DNA from: an uncultured Verrucomicrobia subdivision 3 bacterium
GTDB taxonomy: Bacteria > Verrucomicrobiota > Verrucomicrobiia > Limisphaerales > UBA11358
Direction of reading: 5' to 3'
Length of the DNA stretch: 64,000 nt
Assembly: GCA_903875465.1 (NCBI GenBank)
Contig: CAIQWB010000038.1
Location: forward strand, 1 to 64,000
The position numbers and the translations under genes are program-made. Every line of letters begins with the position of its first letter. The first letter of the stretch is position 1. Positions 56,815 through 64,000 of this stretch are shown piece by piece. The notes below the pieces were generated by a model that saw only the letters and a list, made by a program, of their open reading frames with translations, made no database searches and was not told the DNA's origin.

Positions 56815-58232
56815 ATCGTCTCGCCGCACTTTTTATGGCGGTCGCCTTGGGTGGCTCCCTCTTGGTGGGTTGCGCCCTGGGTCCGGATTATCACCGGCCG
56901 GCAGTGACCGCTCCGGAAAGCTGGCGCACCACGGCTGCGGACTCCCATTCACTCGCTCAAATTGCCTGGTGGAATTACTACCACGACCCGGTGCTAACCA
57001 ATCTTATCACCATCGCGCTTACCAATAATTTGGACCTCCGCCTCGCCGTGGGCCGTCTGGCGGAGGCCGCTGGCAGTTTGCAGGGCCAGCGTTCCTACTT
57101 TCTGCCCACGGTGAACGGCAATGGCACCTATACCCGCAGCGAAGTGGGGAATGCGCCGGCGGTGAATCAATATTCCCTGCTGGGCTCCCTCGCGTATGAA
57201 GTGGACGTCTGGGGCCGCCTCCGCCGGCTGAGCGAAGCGGCCCAAGCGCAATATCTGGCCGCCGCCTCCACGCGTAACGCGGTGCAAATCAGCCTCATCG
57301 CGTCGGTGGCCAGCACCTATTTCAATCTCCGGGGATTGGACCAACAATTGGAAATCGCCCGGAACACCGCCAAATCCCGGACGAATATTCTGGCCCTGGC
57401 TAAAATCAAATATGACGGGCAGGCGGACGGCCACGGCTATGGCATTGTTTCCGAAATCGATGTGCGCCAGGCCGAAACCCAGGTTTTTACGGCCAATTCG
57501 ACCATCGCCAGTTTGGAACAGGCCATCGCCATCGCGGAAAATTCCCTGCGCTATTTGCTGGGCCTTAATCCCGGCCCCATCCCCCGTGGCCAGCCCCTGA
57601 CGGGCCAGTGGCAGCCCGATGCCATTCCGGCCGGTTTGCCGTCAGACTTGTTACTGCGCCGGCCGGACATTCAAGCAGCGGAGGAAAAGCTCGTGGCGGC
57701 CAACGCCAATATCGGCGCCGCCCGGGCGGCTTTTTTTCCCACCATTTCCCTGACCGCCGCGCTGGGCGTGCAGAGCCTGCAACTCAACGACCTGTTCAGC
57801 CTGGGCACCTCCCGCATGTGGTCGTTTTCACCGCAGATCGCGGCCCCTATTTTTAATGCCGGCCGGATCGCGGCCGGCGTGGCCATAGCCCGGGCCCAGA
57901 AGGACGAGGCGGTGGCCAGCTATCAACAGGCGATTCAAAACGCCTTCCAGGAAGTGGACAACGCCCTGGCCTCGGTCACGGATTTACGCGCCAAGCTGGT
58001 GGCGGATGAGGGCTATGTGCAGGCCGAACAGCGCCTGTTTGAACTCGCCCAACTGCGCTACACCGAAGGTATCGCGAGTTATTCCGACCTCCTGGATGCC
58101 CAGCGCTATCTCTTTGCCGCCCAGTTGCAAGCGGTGCAAACCCGGGCCAGCCTGCTCGTGGCGGTGGCCCAGCTTTACCAGGCTTTGGGCGGCGGCTGGA
58201 CGGATCAATCAAGTTCAACTCATTCCCATTAA
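56811..58232 (+). CDS. RND efflux outer-membrane channel (NodT/OprM type lipoprotein)
   Basis: The 473-residue TolC-like lipoprotein has a lipobox LLVGC (C21) followed by '[11 protein letters not shown]', the standard start of the NodT family. Two repeats of the OEP fold are visible; '[15 protein letters not shown]', '[20 protein letters not shown]' and '[18 protein letters not shown]' are typical. It forms the trimeric outer-membrane duct of the pump encoded upstream. The start is a GTG overlapping the permease stop (GTGA), so translation is coupled. Confidence 0.95.
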   Translation: MNRLAALFMAVALGGSLLVGCALGPDYHRPAVTAPESWRTTAADSHSLAQIAWWNYYHDPVLTNLITIALTNNLDLRLAVGRLAEAAGSLQGQRSYFLPTVNGNGTYTRSEVGNAPAVNQYSLLGSLAYEVDVWGRLRRLSEAAQAQYLAAASTRNAVQISLIASVASTYFNLRGLDQQLEIARNTAKSRTNILALAKIKYDGQADGHGYGIVSEIDVRQAETQVFTANSTIASLEQAIAIAENSLRYLLGLNPGPIPRGQPLTGQWQPDAIPAGLPSDLLLRRPDIQAAEEKLVAANANIGAARAAFFPTISLTAALGVQSLQLNDLFSLGTSRMWSFSPQIAAPIFNAGRIAAGVAIARAQKDEAVASYQQAIQNAFQEVDNALASVTDLRAKLVADEGYVQAEQRLFELAQLRYTEGIASYSDLLDAQRYLFAAQLQAVQTRASLLVAVAQLYQALGGGWTDQSSSTHSH

Positions 58233-58237
58233 ATCCT

Positions 58238-58789
58238 ATGAAAAACTTCCCCTGCCTAACCCGCCCGATCGACCGCTTGCCGCTTTGCATACTACTCTGC
58301 AGTCTGGTCTGCCTGCTCGGGCGGCCAGCCGCCAGCCGTGCCGAGGATACGAATCTCCTACAACAAACCAAGATGGCCCTGGTCAACGCCGGGGATGCGA
58401 CCAAAACCGCCCTCGCGAATGCCGGTAGCGAGGCGAAAGCCGGCCTCGATGACTTGAAAGACCGGGCCGTGGATAGCAGTCCCAATAATTACACGGCGGG
58501 CGAAATCACCGCGCTCGTGGTCATCGGCCTGGCCGTCAGTGCCATCGCCGGTATTTTTACCAACCTCAAGCCAACGTGGACGGGCAATCTGGGACGTTTA
58601 TTACTTGGCCTCGCGGGCGCTTTCATCGGGGGATTCCTGCTGCGCTTTACCGGCTTAAAATTGGGCTTGGGAAAAATTGTGCTGAATTATGATGAGATCG
58701 CTTTTGCTCTCGCTGGAGCCATAATCCTGCTCGGCTTGGGCCGGCTTTTCAGCAAGAAATCCAAAAAGAAAGTCGGCAGTTCGTCTTAA
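58238..58789 (+). CDS. Small exported/membrane protein behind the efflux operon
   Basis: The 183-residue protein begins 5 bp after the channel gene. It has a signal-like hydrophobic segment (about 15-32), a hydrophilic helical part with repeated 'ALVNAG'/'ALANAGSEAKAGLDDLKD' (about 45-75), and three hydrophobic helices (about 88-106, 116-138, 153-173) rich in Gly, ending in a Lys/Ser tail. The Gly-rich helices recall GlsB/YeaQ/YmgE (transglycosylase-associated) membrane proteins, but I would not assign it. Tight spacing suggests cotranscription with, and a possible accessory role for, the RND pump. Confidence 0.7.
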   Translation: MKNFPCLTRPIDRLPLCILLCSLVCLLGRPAASRAEDTNLLQQTKMALVNAGDATKTALANAGSEAKAGLDDLKDRAVDSSPNNYTAGEITALVVIGLAVSAIAGIFTNLKPTWTGNLGRLLLGLAGAFIGGFLLRFTGLKLGLGKIVLNYDEIAFALAGAIILLGLGRLFSKKSKKKVGSSS

Positions 58790-59143
58790 AAGAGGTTGGG
58801 AATGGTTTTGACCTTCGCCGCCAAGCAACGATGAAAGGCGGCCAAAACTCCTGACAGGTGCGGCTTGGCTATTAGCCGCCCCGTCGTGGTGTACCCATCA
58901 TTTCTGCCCTGCAAGCCTGGCTGACTGGCCAGGATTTTTTGCGATTTTACAACCCACCCGGCCCGCAATTCAGCCCTGCCTGATCCCGCGGGCAGGGCTG
59001 GCAATTGGCAAAATATGTCCAGCCGTAACTAATTGATAATAATTAGTTTGTACATGTCCAACACGGCGGCTTATGCTGCCGGGAGTTGGTACCATGAGAA
59101 ACATCTTTGATGCGCAAGTGAGGTCCTGCGCTGGTGGCAACCA
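58790..59143. other. Spacer with two inverted repeats
   Basis: This 354-bp stretch has no credible gene. A stem-loop AGCCCTGCC...GGCAGGGCT lies at about 58972-59000 without a T-run. At 59027-59048, AACTAATT-GATAAT-AATTAGTT is an AT-rich 8-bp inverted repeat around a -10-like GATAAT, about 100 bp before the next gene, a possible operator. Confidence 0.5.
59027..59048. promoter_or_regulatory. AT-rich palindrome, possible operator
   Basis: AACTAATT (59027-59034) and AATTAGTT (59041-59048) are exact inverted repeats separated by GATAAT. An AT-rich dyad stands out in this GC-rich genome. It is upstream of the putative NlpC/P60-like gene; no regulator is identified. Confidence 0.4.
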
Positions 59144-60418
59144 GTGTCCAAAGCCATGAGCAAATCCCCCAAATTGGCGGCCGCAACGGCCAGCAATATT
59201 TTCCAATTCACGCTGTCTGGCTTGCTGTTGTTCAGTCTGACCTTGATTGGGAGTGCCGCCTTTATCACCCATCTGGTGGGGGAAAAGCCGCGCCGATCTT
59301 TGGAATCGAGCTTTGCGGTGAATCCCAACGACAAGTCCCAGACCGTCCACGCCGGCCCTTGGGGTGATTTAGTGGTTCGCAATATTCAGTTGGAGCGACC
59401 GGCCGAGTATTTGAATGATGAGGTCAAAGCGCCTGAACCAGAAACCTGGACCTTTGCCGGCCAAACGACCGAAAGCCTCAAAACCCTCCTGCTGCAAGGT
59501 GGCCTCACCGCCGATCAGGCCGCCAACGCCATGGCCCAAGCCAGGCTGGCCGGGACCAAACGAATTGTCTTAATGCCTTCCGCCGCCTTTTTGACCGGCT
59601 TGGATGCGCCAGTAAGGTCCAAACTATACCGTTCGTTGGCAGGGCACGGGGTGAATTTGTATGTGGATTACCCCTATATCTTCCCTGGCAACAGTTTGGA
59701 ATCCATTTATGCTTCGCCACGCCTCCCATCTGATGATGTGGCCTTGCTCAAAACGCTCGTCTACGCCAATGGTAGTGCCCGGCAGTTATCCGATTATCAA
59801 CTGCTGCTGTGCCAAATTCCCACCTATGAACGCCGGGTAGCTTTGGCTCAAGTTTTATCCCGCCAATCGGCGGTATTGGCCGCTCTATCCATCAAACCCG
59901 AAACTGATATCGATAAAATTGCGGCGTATTGGGGTTCGGTGCCTTATGTGCGTTTTACCGATATCCGCCCCTTGCTGGAATCGCTCAAGGCGTTGCCGGA
60001 AGGCGGCACTCTGAGCCTGTTTTACCTGTTGCCCAAGTTTGCCCGCGACCGGCTATACACCTTTCCCCTGCCGCCCCAATCCGGCGAACCCACCATGGAC
60101 TGCCACTGGACAACCTTTAATTTCAGCAATGAAACGCCCAACAACCGTTTCAATGACGCGACCTACGCGGTGCAATACATCCGCCAAAATTTCTACCAGA
60201 TCGCCGCGCCCTCACAGTATGGCGACATCCTGCTGCTCATGAACGACCAGCAGGAAATCAAACATTCCGCCGTGTTTCTGGCCGACGATCTGGTATTCAC
60301 GAAAAACGGCAATAATTACCGGCAACCATGGATGATCATGCATATCCCTGATTTGATTGCCACCTACCCGGCTGAACCGTCAATGCATGCGGTTTATCTC
60401 CGGGGAAAACAGAATTAA
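59144..60418 (+). CDS. Membrane-anchored protein with a putative NlpC/P60-like C-terminal domain
   Basis: The 424-residue protein has one transmembrane helix (about 22-45), a predicted extracytoplasmic region of unknown fold (about 60-300) and a C-terminal domain. The latter has 'TMDCHWTTFNF' (D319, C320), then 'SQYGDILLLMND' and 'IKHSAVFLADDLVFTKNG' (H374). The order Asp-Cys, Gly-Asp-hydrophobic strand, His-strand matches NlpC/P60 cysteine hydrolases (DCSGF ... GDLVFF ... HVGIYLG). From memory similar 'DCHW' proteins recur as hypotheticals in Verrucomicrobia. The fold assignment is an inference from motif order; substrate unknown. The start could also be the second Met at residue 5. Confidence 0.65.
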   Translation: MSKAMSKSPKLAAATASNIFQFTLSGLLLFSLTLIGSAAFITHLVGEKPRRSLESSFAVNPNDKSQTVHAGPWGDLVVRNIQLERPAEYLNDEVKAPEPETWTFAGQTTESLKTLLLQGGLTADQAANAMAQARLAGTKRIVLMPSAAFLTGLDAPVRSKLYRSLAGHGVNLYVDYPYIFPGNSLESIYASPRLPSDDVALLKTLVYANGSARQLSDYQLLLCQIPTYERRVALAQVLSRQSAVLAALSIKPETDIDKIAAYWGSVPYVRFTDIRPLLESLKALPEGGTLSLFYLLPKFARDRLYTFPLPPQSGEPTMDCHWTTFNFSNETPNNRFNDATYAVQYIRQNFYQIAAPSQYGDILLLMNDQQEIKHSAVFLADDLVFTKNGNNYRQPWMIMHIPDLIATYPAEPSMHAVYLRGKQN

Positions 60419-60550
60419 TTGGCCAGTGTTGCGACCTAATGAATTGTCAAGGATGGCCGACACCATGGTGGTGACGGTGGAGGGTTTGCCAATGACTGGG
60501 CTGGCATCTTTGCGCTTTGGTCGCGGGCGGCGGCGAGGTAAGCTGTCCCG

Positions 60551-60994
60551 GTGAGTCACAAAAGCGCGCGCATTGCCGCCATGATCGAGTCCTTTCAGGG
60601 ACAGGCCTACGAGGCCCATTATCTGGGCTTTTTCGACTGTTTTAACCGGCAGGTATTTTATGAGGCGCATGAGGTGCTGGAGGATCTATGGCTGGCGGAT
60701 AAAAAAGGTCCGAACGGGGATTTTTACAAAGGGTTGATTCAACTCGCCGGCGCCTTTGTGCATCTCCAGAAAAACCGCCTGCGTCCCGCAGCGGCGCTGT
60801 TCAAGCTCACCCGGGCTAATTTATTGAAATATCCCGCCCAGCATAAGGGACTGGTTCTGCCAGAAATCCTCCAAATGATTTCCGTCTGGCTGACTGCTTT
60901 GGAAAAGGGGGAGTACACGCTAAACCCCCTGGCTACCCAGACCGCGCCCCAAATCAACCCCGACGTTGCGGTCGCATCCCCGCCCAACCAATAA
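60551..60994 (+). CDS. DUF309 domain protein
   Basis: From a GTG at 60551 the protein has 147 residues and is all-helical. The DUF309 signature is clear: 'FNRQVFYEAHEVLEDLWLAD' and 'GDFYKGLIQLAGAFVHLQKN'. The conserved acidic and His residues (EAHE) suggest a metal or ligand site; function is unknown. Its stop is followed after 1 bp by the epimerase gene, so the two are cotranscribed. Confidence 0.88.
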   Translation: MSHKSARIAAMIESFQGQAYEAHYLGFFDCFNRQVFYEAHEVLEDLWLADKKGPNGDFYKGLIQLAGAFVHLQKNRLRPAAALFKLTRANLLKYPAQHKGLVLPEILQMISVWLTALEKGEYTLNPLATQTAPQINPDVAVASPPNQ

Positions 60995-60995
60995 T

Positions 60996-61907
60996 ATGAG
61001 TCAAAAACGAATTGTCCTTGCCGGCGGCAGCGGCTTCCTTGGCCAGGCGCTCGCCCGCGACTTGCGCCAGCGTGATTATCAAGTAACCATCCTCACCCGC
61101 ACTCCTCGCGAACGGCCGGATGGGATTACGGAACTCGCTTGGGACGGAGTCCATCCGGGGCCTTGGACCAGTGCCCTGGAGGGGGCCGAAGCCGTGGTTA
61201 ATCTGGCCGGTCGCAATATTAATTGCCCGCACACGGCGGCCAATTTGGTGGAACTGACCGCTTCCCGGGTGAATTCGGTACACGCTCTGGCGACCGCCCT
61301 GCCAGGGCTCAAGCAACCGCCAAAAGCCTGGGTGCAGGCCAGCGCCGTGGGTTTTTATGGCGACACGGCGGACCGCATTTGCGTGGAAACCACCCCCGGG
61401 GGCACGGGCCACCTGGCGGACATTTGCCGGGATTGGGAACACGCCTTGCACTCCGTGCCCCTGCCCCGTCCCCGCACCATCATCCTGCGGATTGGGTTCG
61501 TGCTGGGCCGCGAAGGCGGGGCCTTGCCGGTGTTGAGCAAAATCACCAAACTGTTTCTGGGCGGCGCGGTGGGAAATGGCCGGCAGTATATCAGTTGGAT
61601 TCACCTCACAGATGTCACCCGCATTTTTCGGGTGGCCATTGAAGAGAATTTGTCCGGCATTTACAATGCGGTGGGTCCGACACCCGTAACCAACGCGGAC
61701 TTTATGAAACACCTGCGTTCGGCCTGGCACCGGCCCTGGAGTCCACCCGCGCCCGCTTTCGCAGTGCGCCTGGGTTCGCGCCTGCTGCAGAGCGAAGCCA
61801 GCCTGGCCTTGATGAGCTGCCGCGCGCTGCCGAAACGGCTAGAGGAGCATGGTTTCAGGTTTGAATTCAACCATTTGGAGCAGGCTTTGCGGGATTTGTG
61901 CCGGTAG
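60996..61907 (+). CDS. TIGR01777-family NAD-dependent epimerase-like protein
   Basis: From the ATG at 60996 the product has 303 residues. It is an extended SDR with cofactor loop 'VLAGGSGFLGQALARDL', then 'AVVNLAGRNIN', 'QASAVGFYGDTADRICVETT' (with the Tyr of the family) and 'RIGFVLGREGGALPVLSKIT'. This is the SDR39U1/TIGR01777 family (E. coli YfcH). The DUF1731 tail is present ('PKRLEEHGFRFEFNHLEQAL'). No reaction is established. An in-frame start at 60966 overlaps the previous gene and is less likely. Confidence 0.9.
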   Translation: MSQKRIVLAGGSGFLGQALARDLRQRDYQVTILTRTPRERPDGITELAWDGVHPGPWTSALEGAEAVVNLAGRNINCPHTAANLVELTASRVNSVHALATALPGLKQPPKAWVQASAVGFYGDTADRICVETTPGGTGHLADICRDWEHALHSVPLPRPRTIILRIGFVLGREGGALPVLSKITKLFLGGAVGNGRQYISWIHLTDVTRIFRVAIEENLSGIYNAVGPTPVTNADFMKHLRSAWHRPWSPPAPAFAVRLGSRLLQSEASLALMSCRALPKRLEEHGFRFEFNHLEQALRDLCR

Positions 61908-61961
61908 CAAGCCGGGTTTTACCCCATGGTGGCTTGTCTAACCAAAGATTAAAATGGTGGC

Positions 61962-62912
61962 ATGAAATACTCCATGGGTTCACGGGGCAAAAGGGCGGGT
62001 GCTTTCACATTAGCGGGGCTGGCATTGCTTGCCAGTTGCTGATTGCCGCCAGCGGCCACGGCAGCCGGACCGGTGGCGATTGACTTGCGCTCGGCAGCCC
62101 CCTTCACGATTCTGGCAGGTTCCACAACGACCACGACCGGCGGGGGCATCATTAATGGGAATGTGGGGTTGTCACCCTTGGGTTCCCAAGGCATCCCGCC
62201 GGGCCAGATCAACGGGACTAGTTATAATGGCGGCCCGATTGCCGCCCAGGCCCAGCTTGATTTGAACTCGGCGATCATCGCCTCCAGTCCGGCGCAATTG
62301 CCGGGGGGAATGAATGTGGGGGCAGAACTCGGTGCGCAAAACCTGGCGGGCGGGGTTTATGCCTCACCCTCCGGAGCGTTTGGCATCACAGCGGCGGACT
62401 TGACGCTACACGGCGGACCGAAAGATGTCTGGGTATTCCAAATGGCGAGCACACTCACGGTGGGGGTGGGTCGCCGGGTAGTCCTGACCGGGGGGGCGCA
62501 GTCTCGCAATGTGTTTTGGCAAGTGGGCAGTTCGGCGACGCTGGAAACCTCCTGCGTGTTTGTGGGCACAGTCATGGCCTATGCCTCCATCACGATCAAT
62601 GCGAGTTCCACGCTGGATGGCCGGGCGCTGGCCCAGAATGGTGCGGTGACTTATAATGGCTCGGTCGGTACGCTGCCCCTACCGGCAGCCCCGCTATTCA
62701 CCCAGATCATCCAAGCAGGAACGAATACCGCAACCCTGACGATCGCCAGTTCACCTTATTTCCCGCTGACGCTGCAGAGCAGCCCGGATTTACTGACTTG
62801 GGCGGACATTGCCTCTAACACTCCGGTGGCCACGCCCAGCAGGTTCACCAATACCGCTGCCACCGTTGGGACCAAGCGGTTCTACCGGGCCTTTCTAACC
62901 CCGTATCCTTGA
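61962..62912 (+). pseudogene. Ice-binding-like (DUF3494) lipoprotein gene interrupted by an in-frame TGA
   Basis: An ATG at 61962 opens 26 codons forming a lipoprotein signal peptide (start MKYSMGSRGKRAGAF, ending LALLASC). The next codon is TGA (62040-62042). The same frame then continues uninterrupted for 289 codons (from a TTG at 62043) as a DUF3494 beta-helix: 'FTILAGSTTTTTGGGIINGN', 'VFQMASTLTVGVG', 'NVFWQVGSSATLETSCVFVG'. A C-terminal module 'FPLTLQSSPDLLTWADIAS' with 'KRFYRAFL' follows. DUF3494 proteins bind ice or mediate adhesion. Either a point mutation inactivated export, the stop is read through, or this is a sequencing error. Translation from TTG would give an unexported protein and has no Shine-Dalgarno. 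Confidence 0.75.
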
Positions 62913-62919
62913 ACTCTGA

Positions 62920-63897
62920 TCAATGAGCGGATGTTTGCGGCCGCCAGTCATCCGCCCCGCCCAAAACCCGGTTAAGCGTAATGGCTGAGGCTTGTTGGGG
63001 GGTCAGTTGTTTGGCCCAGGCCACGCGGTTGGCGGGGCTGGCACCGGGTCCGGTGCTGTTATACTCAGCGTAGCGAGCGGTCTGGTGGGTCTCGGGCTTT
63101 TTCCAATCGTTCCAGCCTTCGGGCCGTACGACTTCGGACATTTCGGAATTCAGGAAAATGGTGCCGGCATAAATCCGCCAGGGCCGGCCCAAATAGGTCC
63201 GGGTGGCGGGGGTTTCACCGATGATCTGGCAATGGGAAAATACATAGCCATAAGGAACATCGTTGGGCGTGGAGGCCGCTGTCAGATAGCCTCCGGCACC
63301 ACGCGAGCAGATCAGGCATTTTTCAAACCAGGACGTGGCTGCGCCAAAAATAAAATCCACATGGCCGCAAATATAACAGTGGTCGAAATACTGGCGTCCG
63401 CGATTCACCAGAATGGTGTCCTGCCACCCGATGAACCGGCAATCGGAAAAAATGGCCCGGTCGCCATCCACCCGGATGGCCAGAGCCTGCCCGACGGGCC
63501 CAGCGGAGTTTTCAAAGGTCAGGTGCTCAGCGGTGAAATCATCGGCATCAATGGTGGCGGTGGGGGTGTGGAACGTGCCAATGGGTTTGCCATCCAAATT
63601 GGTCATGCTGGCATAAAGGCCAAAGACGACTACGGTGTTGGTGGCATTCTCCCCCACAAGGTGAAAGAACCTCTTCTCCCGCTGCACATAGATGAGTTCG
63701 CGGTAGGTGCCGGGTTTGAGATGGATGATGACGGGATTGCCAGCGGTGCCCGAAGGAACGGACATGATGGCCTCTTGAACCGTTTTAAAGGAACCAGTTC
63801 CATCGGCCGCGACGGTTATATGAGTTTGGGCGACTGCTATTTGAGTCAGCAAGAACAGTCCCAGTAAACAGCAGCGACAACAGTTGGCAAGGTTCAT
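62920..63897 (-). CDS. Secreted pectinesterase (CE8)
   Basis: The 325-residue protein has a signal peptide (about 1-23, with a Cys-rich n-region 'NCCRCC') and a right-handed beta-helix. Active-site motifs of pectin methylesterases are intact: Q137 in 'GPVGQALAIRVDGDRA', Q159-D160 in 'GWQDTIL', D181 in 'GHVDFIFGAA', and R238/W240 in 'YLGRPW'. It removes methyl esters from homogalacturonan, preparing pectin for lyases or polygalacturonases, none of which is in the window. It is convergent with the ice-binding-like gene, 7 bp apart. Confidence 0.93.
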   Translation of the reverse strand: MNLANCCRCCLLGLFLLTQIAVAQTHITVAADGTGSFKTVQEAIMSVPSGTAGNPVIIHLKPGTYRELIYVQREKRFFHLVGENATNTVVVFGLYASMTNLDGKPIGTFHTPTATIDADDFTAEHLTFENSAGPVGQALAIRVDGDRAIFSDCRFIGWQDTILVNRGRQYFDHCYICGHVDFIFGAATSWFEKCLICSRGAGGYLTAASTPNDVPYGYVFSHCQIIGETPATRTYLGRPWRIYAGTIFLNSEMSEVVRPEGWNDWKKPETHQTARYAEYNSTGPGASPANRVAWAKQLTPQQASAITLNRVLGGADDWRPQTSAH

Positions 63898-64000
63898 GCC
63901 GGAGAGCTTAAGCTACAAACCGGTTGAGTTTGAATCAAAATCGGCGGGCGATGATTTAAGGTTTTAAGGCAAAGCAGCACGCGGCGGGTGGCCGGCGGCA

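Overview
The window is one gene-dense stretch of a GC-rich (roughly 60%) bacterial chromosome. It suggests a PVC-group bacterium, most likely Verrucomicrobiota of the Pedosphaera/Limisphaera type. This is inferred from the gene content: many secreted proteins sharing a C-terminal module that ends near 'FYRL', a two-domain nucleoside diphosphate kinase, a DCHW-type hypothetical protein, periplasmic sugar-sensing kinases with propeller repeats, many REP-like palindromes, and mostly absent Shine-Dalgarno sequences. No marker gene settles the lineage. There is no rRNA, no CRISPR array and no intact insertion sequence; one tRNA gene (CAU anticodon) is present.

Layout. 1-2800: a possible transposase remnant, a Bax-inhibitor-1 membrane protein, a 164-bp tandem repeat block, a YfgM-like TPR protein and a Nudix hydrolase. 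2800-12100 (minus strand): a DUF5679 gene with a two-domain NDK-like protein, then the cell-shape operon mreB-mreC-mreD-mrdA-rodA-rng. 12150-17000: tRNA, cysS, tmk and a Ste24-type protease, separated by hairpin-rich spacers. 16900-21500: an operon pta, BioD/DRTGG protein, hisC (phosphotransacetylase split into two genes), a zinc-ribbon coiled-coil protein and a cupin. 21500-26100: a secreted GH32 fructanase, divergent araA and an ankyrin lipoprotein. 26100-31100: an MBL-fold hydrolase, recN, a DUF1223 protein and an MsrB-MsrA fusion lipoprotein. 31300-38900: a GH63-like glucosidase, an SDR, rlmN, a GH79-like hydrolase and an alginate-lyase-family protein. 39000-47700: pyruvate carboxylase, GH43 arabinanase, and a propeller histidine kinase with its NarL-type regulator. 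47800-51400: a large secreted protein with a triplicated unit. 51600-60500: a DUF2959 lipoprotein, a complete RND efflux operon with a small membrane protein, and a putative NlpC/P60-like protein. 60500-64000: DUF309, a TIGR01777 epimerase, an ice-binding-like protein interrupted by an in-frame TGA, and a pectinesterase.

How the genes fit together. The carbohydrate genes (pectinesterase, GH43 arabinanase, araA, GH32, GH79-like, alginate-lyase-like, GH63-like) describe a heterotroph degrading plant or algal polysaccharides rich in pectin, arabinan, fructan and uronic acids. They are scattered, not one locus. The kinase/regulator pair beside GH43 is a plausible local sensor of such sugars. The mre-rod operon indicates a peptidoglycan-containing, probably rod-shaped cell; the RND system and many lipoproteins indicate a diderm envelope.

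The items I find most worth a second look are the in-frame stop exactly after the lipobox of the ice-binding-like gene, the DCHW/NlpC-like protein, the two-domain NDK with a degenerate first half, the split Pta, the triplicated surface protein, and the repeat/hairpin spacers. I did not find a convincing new multi-gene defence or biosynthetic system. Residue numbers are counted by hand from the stated start.
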